A stretch of 53,136 nt of DNA, taken from positions 1-53,136 of the forward strand of contig DATW01000049.1 of assembly GCA_002504845.1 (NCBI GenBank). The letters run 5' to 3'. The DNA comes from Euryarchaeota archaeon UBA250. GTDB lineage: Archaea > Thermoplasmatota > Poseidoniia > Poseidoniales > Thalassarchaeaceae. Both the position numbers and the translations under genes were made by a program. Of this stretch, positions 16,432-24,790 are shown piece after piece (positions within the stretch are counted from its first letter, which is position 1; each line of letters begins with the position of its first letter). The notes beneath the pieces were generated by a model, which made no database searches, was not told the origin of the DNA, and saw only the letters and a program-made list of their open reading frames with translations.

Positions 16432-16683
16432 TCACTGATGCAAACGTATGGCATTTGATATCTCGGCGACCTCTTCGACAGGGACTTCGAGTAGTCCTTT
16501 CTTGACGGGCCATGGGAGTAGGGCGGGATCGAGTTCTTCCGATATTAAGACAAGTAGCGAGACTACTTTTCCAGATCTTGGGTCGAATATGAAATCGGAT
16601 AGATATCCCAGAGTGTCCCCTGCACCGTCTAGGATCGGCCGGTTTAGAATTTCACGGCCGAATCCCGACGGCATCCAGATCAC
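16432..16683 (-). CDS. PRC-barrel protein coupled to Cdc48
   Basis: 83 residues forming a single PRC-barrel: REILNRPILDGAGDTLGYLS, FIFDPRSGKVVSLLVLI, then GLLEVPVEEVAEISNAIRL. It starts at GTG 16683, inside the cdc48 stop (GTGA overlap), with a second ATG three codons on. Single-domain archaeal PRC-barrels of this size include CdpB1/CdpB2, which link SepF and FtsZ in haloarchaeal division; membership in that group is my guess from size and pattern. Tight coupling to cdc48 implies made-together products. Confidence 0.85.
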   Translation of the reverse strand: MIWMPSGFGREILNRPILDGAGDTLGYLSDFIFDPRSGKVVSLLVLISEELDPALLPWPVKKGLLEVPVEEVAEISNAIRLHQ

Positions 16684-18902
16684 ACCGACTCAATGCCCTG
16701 GAGAGTGTTAGAGTCTCTCTTAACCGACTCTAGACCGCTAACAAGGGTCTCTTCCATCTTGGAATAGTAGTCTAACATGTCTTTGTTGACTGTTGGTCTG
16801 ACTCTGTTGATAGCATCCTCGAAGTGGCTTTTTGAAACGCTCTTTCTACCTGCCCTCATCGCAATAAGTGCTGCTTCTCGGCATATTGCCTCTATATCAG
16901 CGCCGGTATAGTTCTCAAGTCCATCAACGAGATCATCGAGATTGAATCGGCCCAATGGCATCTCTGAGGAATGAATCTTCAGAATCTCCAGTCTTGACTT
17001 ACGATCTGGGGGCGGAACATGCAGAACGCGTTCAAAGCGTCCACTTCGTAAAAGTGCAGGATCGATCATTTCAGGCCGATTGGTCGCGGCTACAACGATG
17101 ACTCCTTCCATCGACTCGACGCCATCCATGCTAGAGAGAATCTGATTTACCACCCTATTCATGACATCGGAACCCTCTCCGGACATTGATCTACGAACAC
17201 CGGCGATTGACTCGAATTCATCAAGGAAGATGATTGAGGGTGCTGCTTGTTTCGCCTTCTTGAAAACCTCTCGTACAGCTCTTTCTGATTCTCCGACCCA
17301 CTTGGAAATCATTTCCGGGCCCTTGATTGAAATGAAATTGGCCTTTGCCTCGTTAGCTATAGCCTTGGCAATTAGCGTTTTTCCAGTTCCTGGGGCGCCG
17401 AACAGAACGATCCCGCGTGGAGGCTTGATACCAAAGTGCTCGAAGGTTTCTGGTTGATTCAGAGGCCATTCGATACTTTCCTTCAATCTCTCTTTAATTT
17501 CATCCAATCCACCGACATCATCCCAAGAAGCAGTTGGTACTTCGACATAAATCTCCCTGAGTGCACTAGGCTCTATCTCTTTGATTGCCTCACGGAAATC
17601 GACCATTTTGACTTCCATCTTCTCGAGTACTTCGGCGGGTATCTCATCTTCATCTAGGTCAATCTCAGGAAGATATCTTCGCAAGGCCTTCATTGCAGAT
17701 TCTCGGACTAGCGCCGATATGTCCGCCCCTACGAAACCATATGAATTCTCAAGAAGCCAATCCATCTCGAAATCGTCACTTATGGGCATACCACGTGTAT
17801 GGATGTCTATGATCTCAGAACGGCCATTTTTATCTGGTACACCTATTTCCAGTTCTCTATCGAATCGTCCGGGTCTTCTCAAAGCGGGATCTATGGCATC
17901 TCTTCTATTCGTAGCCCCAATTACAACCACATTATCTCGGCCCTGCATACCATCGAGAAGCGTTAGAAGTTGAGCAACTACCCGCCTTTCTACTTCTCCA
18001 CTAACATCTTCTCGCTTGGGCGCAATTGAATCTAATTCGTCTATGAAAATGATAGCGGGGGCATTAGAAGCGGCTTCATCGAATATTTCGCGAAGTTGCT
18101 TCTCACTCTCACCGTAGTACTTGGAAATAATTTCAGGGCCATTGATTGATGTGAAGTGTGCCTGTGTCTCTGCAGCAACAGCCTTGGCGATCAATGTCTT
18201 TCCAGTCCCGGGAGGGCCGTGAAGAAGGACACCTCGAGGTGGGTCTATGCCCAGTCTACGGAATAGTATAGGATGCTTGAGAGGCAATTCAATCATCTCC
18301 CTGACTTTCTGAAGCTGGTCTCCAAGACCGCCTATGTCCTCATAGGAAATCGTCTGAATGGTACTCTCGTCTTCTTCATCAACTGGATCTTCTTTGATGA
18401 CTATCTCTGTGGAAGGTAGAACCTGCACGATACCTTTTGGCTTAGTGCTGACTATCTGAAATGGCAGGGCTTCGGCGAACAAAGTCATACCTGGTATGAA
18501 TATTCTATCTCCAGCTACAACTGGACGCTTGTTTAGTCCCCTGCGAGCGAATCCTTCGATACCGGGTCCAAAACGGACCTTTTGCTGCTTGGCCATTACA
18601 GGAGAGAGCACAAGTTTCTCACACTCAGATACCTCGACTTTGCTAATATTTACTCTATCGCCGAGGGATACTGCTGCATTTTTTCGGATTATACCGTCTA
18701 TCCTTATGACTCCTAGATTCGCATCTTCCGGTCTGCATCTCCAGACAATGGCAGCAGTAGACTTCTCTCCTTTAATTTCGATAACGTCGCCGGGTTTGAG
18801 ATTCAAATCATTATCAAATGGTACTCTAGCTCTTCCATGCCCCACATCACTTGGAATTGCCTTTGCAACCCTAAGCGTAAGTTCCCCTTCTTCGTCCGAC
18901 AT
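16680..18902 (-). CDS. cdc48: Cdc48/VCP/p97-type AAA+ ATPase
   Basis: 740 residues, full archaeal Cdc48 length. Residues ~5-90 are the double-psi barrel (LRVAKAIPSDVGHGRARVP, LNLKPGDVIEIKGEK), then the Cdc48 domain 2, then two AAA rings. D1 has Walker A GPPGTGKT near 235, Walker B IIFIDELDSIAPKR, and the second region of homology GRFDRELEIGVPD. D2 has Walker A GAPGTGKT near 510, Walker B IIFLDEFESIAGVR, and RSGRFERVLHVPPPD. The hexamer pulls on folded or tagged proteins, often handing them to the proteasome. The p97 C-terminal tail is absent, as usual in archaea. ATG 18902 is followed by an acidic SDEEGE. The next gene overlaps by 4 bases. The promoter is shared divergently with the ALDH gene. 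Confidence 0.97.
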   Translation of the reverse strand: MSDEEGELTLRVAKAIPSDVGHGRARVPFDNDLNLKPGDVIEIKGEKSTAAIVWRCRPEDANLGVIRIDGIIRKNAAVSLGDRVNISKVEVSECEKLVLSPVMAKQQKVRFGPGIEGFARRGLNKRPVVAGDRIFIPGMTLFAEALPFQIVSTKPKGIVQVLPSTEIVIKEDPVDEEDESTIQTISYEDIGGLGDQLQKVREMIELPLKHPILFRRLGIDPPRGVLLHGPPGTGKTLIAKAVAAETQAHFTSINGPEIISKYYGESEKQLREIFDEAASNAPAIIFIDELDSIAPKREDVSGEVERRVVAQLLTLLDGMQGRDNVVVIGATNRRDAIDPALRRPGRFDRELEIGVPDKNGRSEIIDIHTRGMPISDDFEMDWLLENSYGFVGADISALVRESAMKALRRYLPEIDLDEDEIPAEVLEKMEVKMVDFREAIKEIEPSALREIYVEVPTASWDDVGGLDEIKERLKESIEWPLNQPETFEHFGIKPPRGIVLFGAPGTGKTLIAKAIANEAKANFISIKGPEMISKWVGESERAVREVFKKAKQAAPSIIFLDEFESIAGVRRSMSGEGSDVMNRVVNQILSSMDGVESMEGVIVVAATNRPEMIDPALLRSGRFERVLHVPPPDRKSRLEILKIHSSEMPLGRFNLDDLVDGLENYTGADIEAICREAALIAMRAGRKSVSKSHFEDAINRVRPTVNKDMLDYYSKMEETLVSGLESVKRDSNTLQGIESV

Positions 18903-18938
18903 GGAGTATCCCTCGGAGATGTCTGTGTATTGGGCTGC

Positions 18939-18946
18939 CTTAAACC
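18939..18946 (-). promoter_or_regulatory. TATA-like element before cdc48
   Basis: CCTTAAAC (minus strand GTTTAAGG) lies 37 bases ahead of the cdc48 ATG, in the 140-base divergent gap with the ALDH gene. A plausible TATA box by position; nothing else stands out in this gap. Confidence 0.35.
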
Positions 18947-19042
18947 CCCATATCCAAAGTCGTCGTGTTTGTGCACTTACCAGACGGCTTGTGCGATAGC
19001 GACGTTAGCAGCATTCATGTGAATAACCGGGGTCGGCGTATC

Positions 19043-20671
19043 ATGCCCCACGTACTTGAAACCGGATTTGAGGCGATAGACAGTGAAAACCCCAATGGTT
19101 CACCGATGATTCGTGGATACAATATAATTGGGGGACAGTTAGAACCTGCATCTGATGGTTCAACATTTGAATCGAAAAATCCTGCTATCCTTGCTGACTG
19201 TCTTGGAGTCTTCCCTCTATCTACCAAAGATGATGTGCACAAAGCATTGAAGTCGGCAAAGTCGGCATTCCCCGGCTGGTCTTCTACCCCTGCACCCACA
19301 CGTGGCCAGATCATAGGCAACATGGGAAGATTGTTGATGGAGCACAAGGACGATCTCGTACGCCTAGAGACCCGTGAAATAGGGAAGACACTGAAGGAGA
19401 GTGCTGGAGAAATCCAGGAAGCCATAGACACGTGTCTGTTCTTCCAATCAGAAGGAAGACGTCTGTACGGACAAACCGTCAACAGCGAGTTGCCCGACAA
19501 GGAGTTGTTCACTTATCGAAGACCCCTGGGGGTTTGCGGTATCATCAATGCGTGTAATTTTCCGTCTGCTGTGCCATTCTGGAAAATGATCCCAGCAATC
19601 ATGTGCGGCAACACCTGTGTCTGGAAGTCGCCACAAGACAGCCCTCTTCTCTCATTTGCATTGGCAAGGATAATGCATGAGGCTGGTTTACCAGATGGGG
19701 TTGTGAATCTCATTCATGGAAAGGGAAGTGGTGCTGGTCAGCATCTCGTTGATGCAGTTGATGAAGGAATGGTCAACAAGATTTCATTCACGGGATCTAC
19801 TTCGGTTGGCAAGATGATCGGAGAAATCTGTGGTCGTAATCTAGTTTCATGCTCACTCGAATTGGGTGGCAAAAATCCACTAGTCATCATGCCCTCGGCC
19901 AATCTTGAGAATGCTGTAGAAGGGGCTTACTGGGCCGGATTTGGTACTGCTGGACAGAGATGTACAAGCCTCGGCAATCTAATTGTGCACGAAGATATCT
20001 ACGAGGATTTTATGGAGAGATTCATGGAAAAAGTTCGTAGTACAAAGATTGGTGATTCGATGAGTAACGATGATGTTCTTTATGGCCCGATGCTGTCTGA
20101 GAAATATGCATTAGATTTTCTTGATGGTCTGGAAATGTGTGAATCAAGTGGTGCTAGAAGGATTTACGGAGAAGGTCGGATAACAACGGATTCATCACCT
20201 ACGGGTTTCGTTGCTGACGCTGAAAGTGGAGTATACATGTGGCCTCATGTGTATGTAGACGTCACTGATGAGATGGAATGCTTCCATGAGGAGATTTTTG
20301 GACCTGCAGTCACGGTCGTCAAGGCCAGGGATTTCGATCATGCACTTTATCTGGCAAATGCATCGCCATACGGGCTCTCGAGCGCGATTTATACAAATGA
20401 TAGGCTAGAGGCATATCGATTCAAGACAGGCATAAAAGCCGGTATGACTGGCATAAACAACTCAACGACTGGTGCTGAAGCACACCTTCCCTTCGGAGGC
20501 GTCAAGGGCTCTGGCAATGGCACTAGGGAATCTGGTATTTGGGTAATTGAAGCGTACTCATACTGGCATGCAGTAAACGACGAGCTTTCTGGAAAGCTTC
20601 AGTTAGCCCAGATGGATGTTGATGAAATCCACATCGAAGAGGCAGAGGCGGATTACAAATCTCTTGCGTGA
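19043..20671 (+). CDS. Aldehyde dehydrogenase, ALDH7-like
   Basis: 542 residues from ATG 19043 (MPHVLETGFEAI); the open frame reaches back to 18965 without family support. It oxidises an aldehyde to an acid with NAD(P). Visible: cofactor strand GVCGIINACNFPSAVPFW near 165, SFTGSTSVGKMIG near 245, catalytic Glu in LELGGKNPLVI near 270, and nucleophile Cys in TAGQRCTSLGN near 305. C-terminal segments are YGLSSAIYTND and TTGAEAHLPFGGVKGSGN. The last motif and the GTAGQRCT block resemble ALDH7A1 (alpha-aminoadipic semialdehyde dehydrogenase) more than betaine or succinate semialdehyde enzymes. A lysine-catabolic role is therefore possible but unproved. About 35 residues of acidic tail follow the fold. 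Transcribed alone. Confidence 0.93.
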   Translation: MPHVLETGFEAIDSENPNGSPMIRGYNIIGGQLEPASDGSTFESKNPAILADCLGVFPLSTKDDVHKALKSAKSAFPGWSSTPAPTRGQIIGNMGRLLMEHKDDLVRLETREIGKTLKESAGEIQEAIDTCLFFQSEGRRLYGQTVNSELPDKELFTYRRPLGVCGIINACNFPSAVPFWKMIPAIMCGNTCVWKSPQDSPLLSFALARIMHEAGLPDGVVNLIHGKGSGAGQHLVDAVDEGMVNKISFTGSTSVGKMIGEICGRNLVSCSLELGGKNPLVIMPSANLENAVEGAYWAGFGTAGQRCTSLGNLIVHEDIYEDFMERFMEKVRSTKIGDSMSNDDVLYGPMLSEKYALDFLDGLEMCESSGARRIYGEGRITTDSSPTGFVADAESGVYMWPHVYVDVTDEMECFHEEIFGPAVTVVKARDFDHALYLANASPYGLSSAIYTNDRLEAYRFKTGIKAGMTGINNSTTGAEAHLPFGGVKGSGNGTRESGIWVIEAYSYWHAVNDELSGKLQLAQMDVDEIHIEEAEADYKSLA

Positions 20672-20735
20672 TTTTCAAGTATTCTTGAAATTCGACTCGC
20701 AAAAATTCTATGTTCTCTGTGCCATCTCAACGAGT

Positions 20736-23700
20736 ATGAATGCCAAGCGGATAGTCTCCCTCTCTCTTGCTTTACTAATGATCTCATTCACCACTCTTGC
20801 GATTATTGCAAGTCCTCTTTCAGCGGAAGACTCGCTTCCTGAGTCGCAAAAGAGTCTGGCTACGAAATCGATAACTCCAATGATGGGCAGTAATCAGGGT
20901 CACATCGATACTTATGACACGCTGTCAGTGGGCATTCAGTTCACCTGCGTGGTGACGGACAACTCCAGCGTAATCTGCTGGGGAAGGACTGACTACGGTG
21001 AGACAGGGAGTGGCTTGACTGGGAGTGAAGCGTACCACAATGCCAGCTATGTCGTCGGGCTATCAGGAGTGAATATCGTCGAGGTAGCTGCTCACTGGGA
21101 CCATGCATGTGCTTTGAGCGATCAGGGAGACGTCTACTGCTGGGGAAGGAATTCTATGGGGATGCTCGGTAACGGCGGGACTTCGGATTCAACTACGCCA
21201 GTTCAAGTGTCCCTTCCACCCGGCGTCCAGGCCGCCTCATTGAGCCAAGGGCCGAGCTATCATAGCTGCATCATCAGCACGGATGGGGACGGTTACTGCT
21301 GGGGGAGTAACAACCGTGGGCAGCTAGGAAACGGCGAGATATGCGACTCAAATACAGGTGCGAGTACGTCTTCATGCCATCATAACGGATATGCAGAATA
21401 CGTGGTTACGCCTCAACTGGTCGATATGCCGGTTGGGGTCGGCATAACCTCCATCAGCATGGGAGGCGATCACACATGTGCCACTGGTACCGATCTCGGG
21501 GTCTACTGCTGGGGATCGGACATGAACTGCAGGGTCACGGGCGGTGACACGACCACGTCTATAACGGGCGATCCCGTATGCAACTATGGTCACCTGCACG
21601 AATCTCCAAAGAAACTCATGTTCCAGAGTACGGCTGTTACCATCCCGGATAAGGATAATCTCTCTTTTGTACAAGTCGCGGTCGGTTGGGTTTTCTCATG
21701 CGGCCTGACGGATGCAGGATCGATAATCTGCTGGGGCGCCAATACCGAGAGTCAGCAGGGTGTGGGTTCGAACAGTAACGATCCTGCCCAGGTAGTTCCC
21801 ACCGAAGCTATTGCCCCATCGGGAGAACACGCCCTCAGCATATCAGCATCAACTGCCCAAGCATGTGCTCTATTCAACGAGTCTGGTGCATTTTGTTGGG
21901 GCGATAACTGGGGTGGAAATGCAGGTGATTACGATGGCACAAATGACTGGTACTGTAACTACACGGGAGGTTCCAATGGGGGCGGGAACAATAATTGCGC
22001 AGATGTGTCGACTCCGAACGCAGTTTGGAGCGGCGAAAATGATGACATCCACTTCACATCAGTGGTCATGGGGGCGTCGAATACATGCGGAATAATGGCC
22101 AACAGCAGCCTTTACTGCTGGGGCGCATATGCCTGGAATGGAGTCAATGGTTCGGTCCACAACACGTATTCTGGGGTCAGGCTCCCGTTGTTCATGCCGA
22201 TGCTAGATAACACCTCCATTCCTCAAACCGATCTCGACATTGATGGCGATGGGATACTCGTTCCGTTCGACATGTTCCCAAATGGGTGTCCCCCTGGTTG
22301 GTATCAAGACTCGTACAATTCTTGCGACGAGTCTCCTCGGGGGAACTATGCTGAATCCTCGAATCCATGGAATCTGGTTGCTTGCTCACCGGGTACGTAT
22401 CAACCAAACACCGGCCAAACGGAGTGTTTGGAATCGGATCCCGGGTATTATGTTCCGGCCTCCGGAGAATATTCTCAGATGATATGTCCAGCTGGAAGTT
22501 ATCAGCCCGACAGTGCATCGGATTCTTGCCTTTTGGCGGATCCCGGATACATGGTGGGGACACCTGGTAAAATAGAGCAGACTGCCTGCAATGCTGGAAG
22601 GTTTTCGTCTTCGAGCGGGTCGACGGAGTGCGTCAGGGCGCAGCCTGGTTTCTATGTAGCAGACAGCGGCTCTGCAGAAGAGGTTCCATGCTCACCGGGC
22701 TCATACACACCTGCATATGGATCGATATCATGCATCTCAACATCTCCTGGGCAGTACACCAACACTCCAGCTTCCATCCAGCCAGTCTCTTGTGATCCTG
22801 GTTCCTATCAACCTGACTTCAATCAAGACTCGTGTCTCTTGGCCCCTGCTGGGCATTATGTCTCAGAATCGATGGCTTCGTCGTATCAACCATGTCTCTC
22901 AGGCCATTACCAATCTTCTGAAGGTATGACTGAATGCGTAACCACATCTCCAGGGACATACACGCCGGGGGCATCCTTCACTGCTCCTCTGGATTGTTCT
23001 GCAGGGACGTATCAGCCATCAGCAGGTGCAGAGAGGTGCATTGATGCATTCCCCGGCAGCTATGTTGCTTCAGAGGGAAGCATCGAGGTGGTTGAATGCT
23101 CGCCGGGTACTTATCAGCCTCAGTCGGGGCAATCTGCGTGTATCGAGGCAGATCCGGGGCACTACATCACTCTAAGAGCGGCAAAAAGTCAGATTCCATG
23201 CCCAGTGACTACGTTCCAACCTCAAACTGGCCAGACAGCCTGCATAGATGCCGAACCCGGTCACTATGCAGACGGGGTTGGGACGGGAGAACAGACACCT
23301 TGCGATGCGGGCGAATATCAACCTTCTAGCAAGTCGACGAATTGTAGAATCGTCCCTGCCGGACATTATTCAGTCGGTCTGGGCTCCATTGATTTCATCG
23401 CATGCATGCCAGGGACATATCAGCCAACATCAGGCATGTCAGATTGCATCGATGCTGATGAAGGCAACTATGTCGGGGAATCATCTCAATTGATGCAGAC
23501 GCCTTGTCCAAAGGGAACTTACCAACCATCGACAGGTTCCTCCGAATGTTTGAGTGCCGATGCAGGCTACTTCGTGGAATCAACAGGAGCCGTGGAACAG
23601 ACGCCCTGCGAGGCAGGATCATACCAGCCCATCGAAGGGCGGTCGAACTGCATATACTCCTCGATCAACAACTATGTTCCAGAGGCCGGATCAGCAGATC

Positions 23701-23861
23701 AGACAGCATGTCCGTCGGGAGAGCATCAACCCACTCCGGGTCAAACCGGCTGTATTGAGAAAGAGGAGGAGGGAGGGTTACTCCCTGGATTCTCTTCTTT
23801 CACCGCCCTCATGACGCTGTTAGGTGCTGCAGTGGTGATTTCTACCAGGAAACAGGGGTGA
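20736..23861 (+). CDS. Exported RCC1-like / Cys-rich repeat surface protein with C-terminal anchor
   Basis: 1041 residues from ATG 20736 with a clear signal peptide (MNAKR, hydrophobic LSLALLMISFTTLAIIA, cleavage near PLSAEDS). Residues ~60-490 hold seven RCC1-like blades, each with a paired-cysteine motif such as CALSDQGDVYCWGRNSMGMLG. An Asp-rich loop DIDGDGILVPFDMFPNG follows near 505. From ~550 to 1008 come fourteen ~34-residue units of form C-x-P-G-x-Y-Q-P...C...P-G-x-Y, close to GCC2/GCC3 (ephrin-receptor-like) repeats. The end LLPGFSSFTALMTLLGAAVV plus ISTRKQG looks like a PGF-CTERM-type sorting tail (motif, helix, basic end). The design fits a disulfide-rich cell-surface adhesin or receptor. 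No adjacent partner gene. Confidence 0.88.
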   Translation: MNAKRIVSLSLALLMISFTTLAIIASPLSAEDSLPESQKSLATKSITPMMGSNQGHIDTYDTLSVGIQFTCVVTDNSSVICWGRTDYGETGSGLTGSEAYHNASYVVGLSGVNIVEVAAHWDHACALSDQGDVYCWGRNSMGMLGNGGTSDSTTPVQVSLPPGVQAASLSQGPSYHSCIISTDGDGYCWGSNNRGQLGNGEICDSNTGASTSSCHHNGYAEYVVTPQLVDMPVGVGITSISMGGDHTCATGTDLGVYCWGSDMNCRVTGGDTTTSITGDPVCNYGHLHESPKKLMFQSTAVTIPDKDNLSFVQVAVGWVFSCGLTDAGSIICWGANTESQQGVGSNSNDPAQVVPTEAIAPSGEHALSISASTAQACALFNESGAFCWGDNWGGNAGDYDGTNDWYCNYTGGSNGGGNNNCADVSTPNAVWSGENDDIHFTSVVMGASNTCGIMANSSLYCWGAYAWNGVNGSVHNTYSGVRLPLFMPMLDNTSIPQTDLDIDGDGILVPFDMFPNGCPPGWYQDSYNSCDESPRGNYAESSNPWNLVACSPGTYQPNTGQTECLESDPGYYVPASGEYSQMICPAGSYQPDSASDSCLLADPGYMVGTPGKIEQTACNAGRFSSSSGSTECVRAQPGFYVADSGSAEEVPCSPGSYTPAYGSISCISTSPGQYTNTPASIQPVSCDPGSYQPDFNQDSCLLAPAGHYVSESMASSYQPCLSGHYQSSEGMTECVTTSPGTYTPGASFTAPLDCSAGTYQPSAGAERCIDAFPGSYVASEGSIEVVECSPGTYQPQSGQSACIEADPGHYITLRAAKSQIPCPVTTFQPQTGQTACIDAEPGHYADGVGTGEQTPCDAGEYQPSSKSTNCRIVPAGHYSVGLGSIDFIACMPGTYQPTSGMSDCIDADEGNYVGESSQLMQTPCPKGTYQPSTGSSECLSADAGYFVESTGAVEQTPCEAGSYQPIEGRSNCIYSSINNYVPEAGSADQTACPSGEHQPTPGQTGCIEKEEEGGLLPGFSSFTALMTLLGAAVVISTRKQG
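22381..23757 (+). repeat. Fourteen ~102-base coding repeats (GCC2/GCC3-like)
   Basis: Fourteen successive units encode C-x2-G-x-Y-Q-P-x6-C and then about 19 residues with a second P-G-x-Y. Spacing between first cysteines averages 34 residues. Protein similarity is clear but DNA copies have diverged (codons vary between units), so this is an old amplification, not a recent tandem expansion. Confidence 0.8.
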
Positions 23862-23926
23862 CGCCCCCCGCCTTACGGGCTCGAATGGGTTTCCCGAAGT
23901 CCTATCCGGCGGACAAGTATGATGGG

Positions 23927-24001
23927 TGGTGCGCACGCCGGGACTTGAACCCGGGTAACGAGGTTGGGAACCTCGTATCATAACCGCTAGATCACGTGCG
24001 C
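23927..24001 (-). tRNA. tRNA-Gly (anticodon CCC), CCA encoded
   Basis: Reverse strand cloverleaf. Acceptor GCGCACG pairs perfectly with CGTGCGC. Anticodon arm CGAGG-TTCCCAA-CCTCG reads CCC. T-arm is CCGGG-TTCAAGT-CCCGG. Discriminator A is followed by the encoded CCA at 23927-23929. No intron. It fills most of the 227-base gap after the surface-protein gene. Confidence 0.97.
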
Positions 24002-24088
24002 TTGGAACACCCGATTGCCTCTGCGGTCATGAATACTGGGGTACAGAGTTCAGCCATATTGAAGCACTAGGTGGCATGAGGATGTACC

Positions 24089-24646
24089 ATGGAAGTTTCT
24101 AGAGAGTTGGTTCGCACCGTGGTATTCGTACTTGGCCCGATGGTTCTTGCATCATACGTTATTGGAGTTCGGAGAATGGACGATCCGATGGAATTATGGG
24201 GCGGTATTCCCGAATCCTGGAGAAGTCTCAACGTAATGTGCATGTTCATTGCTGCCGCTGGTTTTCTGATCGCTTGGTGGCAGCTTCTCTTTGGATGGGA
24301 TGTCGGTGTTGTCGAGTCGACAGGGTGGCCATGGAGCGGAGAAGTTTCAGATGGGGGTCATGGACGAATCCTCATCGCCTTCCTCCTGATACTGATACCA
24401 TCGATGCTATGGCTCGAATTGACTCGCATACACATACAGAATGATTCTTCATTCACTCAGTGGATCGTTATTGCAAACCTCTGGCTTGTGGTATCTGGCA
24501 ACGTACTTTTGATTCTCTTTGGATGGAGTGCATGGAGCGGAGGTGCCAGTGGTACGGATATACTCCCTCTGCTTGGGGGCCTTATGCTCGGAATTCAAGT
24601 GATAGTGAACGATGGGATTCTCTGGGTCTGGAAATATCCATGGTGA
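24089..24646 (+). CDS. Five-helix membrane protein, unknown
   Basis: 185 residues. Helices: VVFVLGPMVLASYVIG (~10-26), MCMFIAAAGFLIAWWQLLFG (~50-70), LIAFLLILIPSMLWLEL (~94-111), VIANLWLVVSGNVLLILFGW (~125-146) and LPLLGGLMLGIQVIV (~158-174). No family recognised. It lies just upstream of the sdhCAB genes on the same strand, separated only by the antisense 34-residue zinc-ribbon gene, so a link with the membrane respiratory complex is possible but unsupported by motif. Confidence 0.75.
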   Translation: MEVSRELVRTVVFVLGPMVLASYVIGVRRMDDPMELWGGIPESWRSLNVMCMFIAAAGFLIAWWQLLFGWDVGVVESTGWPWSGEVSDGGHGRILIAFLLILIPSMLWLELTRIHIQNDSSFTQWIVIANLWLVVSGNVLLILFGWSAWSGGASGTDILPLLGGLMLGIQVIVNDGILWVWKYPW

Positions 24647-24647
24647 T

Positions 24648-24752
24648 TCATGGAAAAAATGGTTCTCCGCATTCAGGACACGGTACGCCGGGGAGGAAGG
24701 CACCCGGCATATATCCGCAATTGAGGCAAATCGAAGAGGAGATTTCATCCAT
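24648..24752 (-). CDS. 34-residue zinc-ribbon microprotein
   Basis: A tiny frame on the minus strand in what would otherwise be a gap. From ATG 24752 it encodes MDEISSSICLNCGYMPGAFL and then PGVPCPECGEPFFP before TGA. Two C-x2-C knuckles (CLNCG and CPECG) sit 15 residues apart, the exact form of a rubredoxin-like or zinc-ribbon module. AGAGG lies about seven bases before the start. Overlapping frames on the plus strand (including one opening near 24640) show no recognisable motif. Many archaeal zinc-ribbon microproteins are known, mostly without function; some bind RNA, DNA or partner proteins. It lies antisense between the 185-residue membrane protein and sdhC and would share a very short divergent gap with sdhC. 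Confidence 0.65.
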   Translation of the reverse strand: MDEISSSICLNCGYMPGAFLPGVPCPECGEPFFP

Positions 24753-24790
24753 TACAGACCCTCTGCAAGCAGTTTCTTCATTCATTATTC

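Noticed and set aside
22192..23814. Several overlapping frames within the cysteine-repeat region
   Set aside because: Repetitive Cys/Gly/Pro codons keep other frames open; the repeat protein explains the region.
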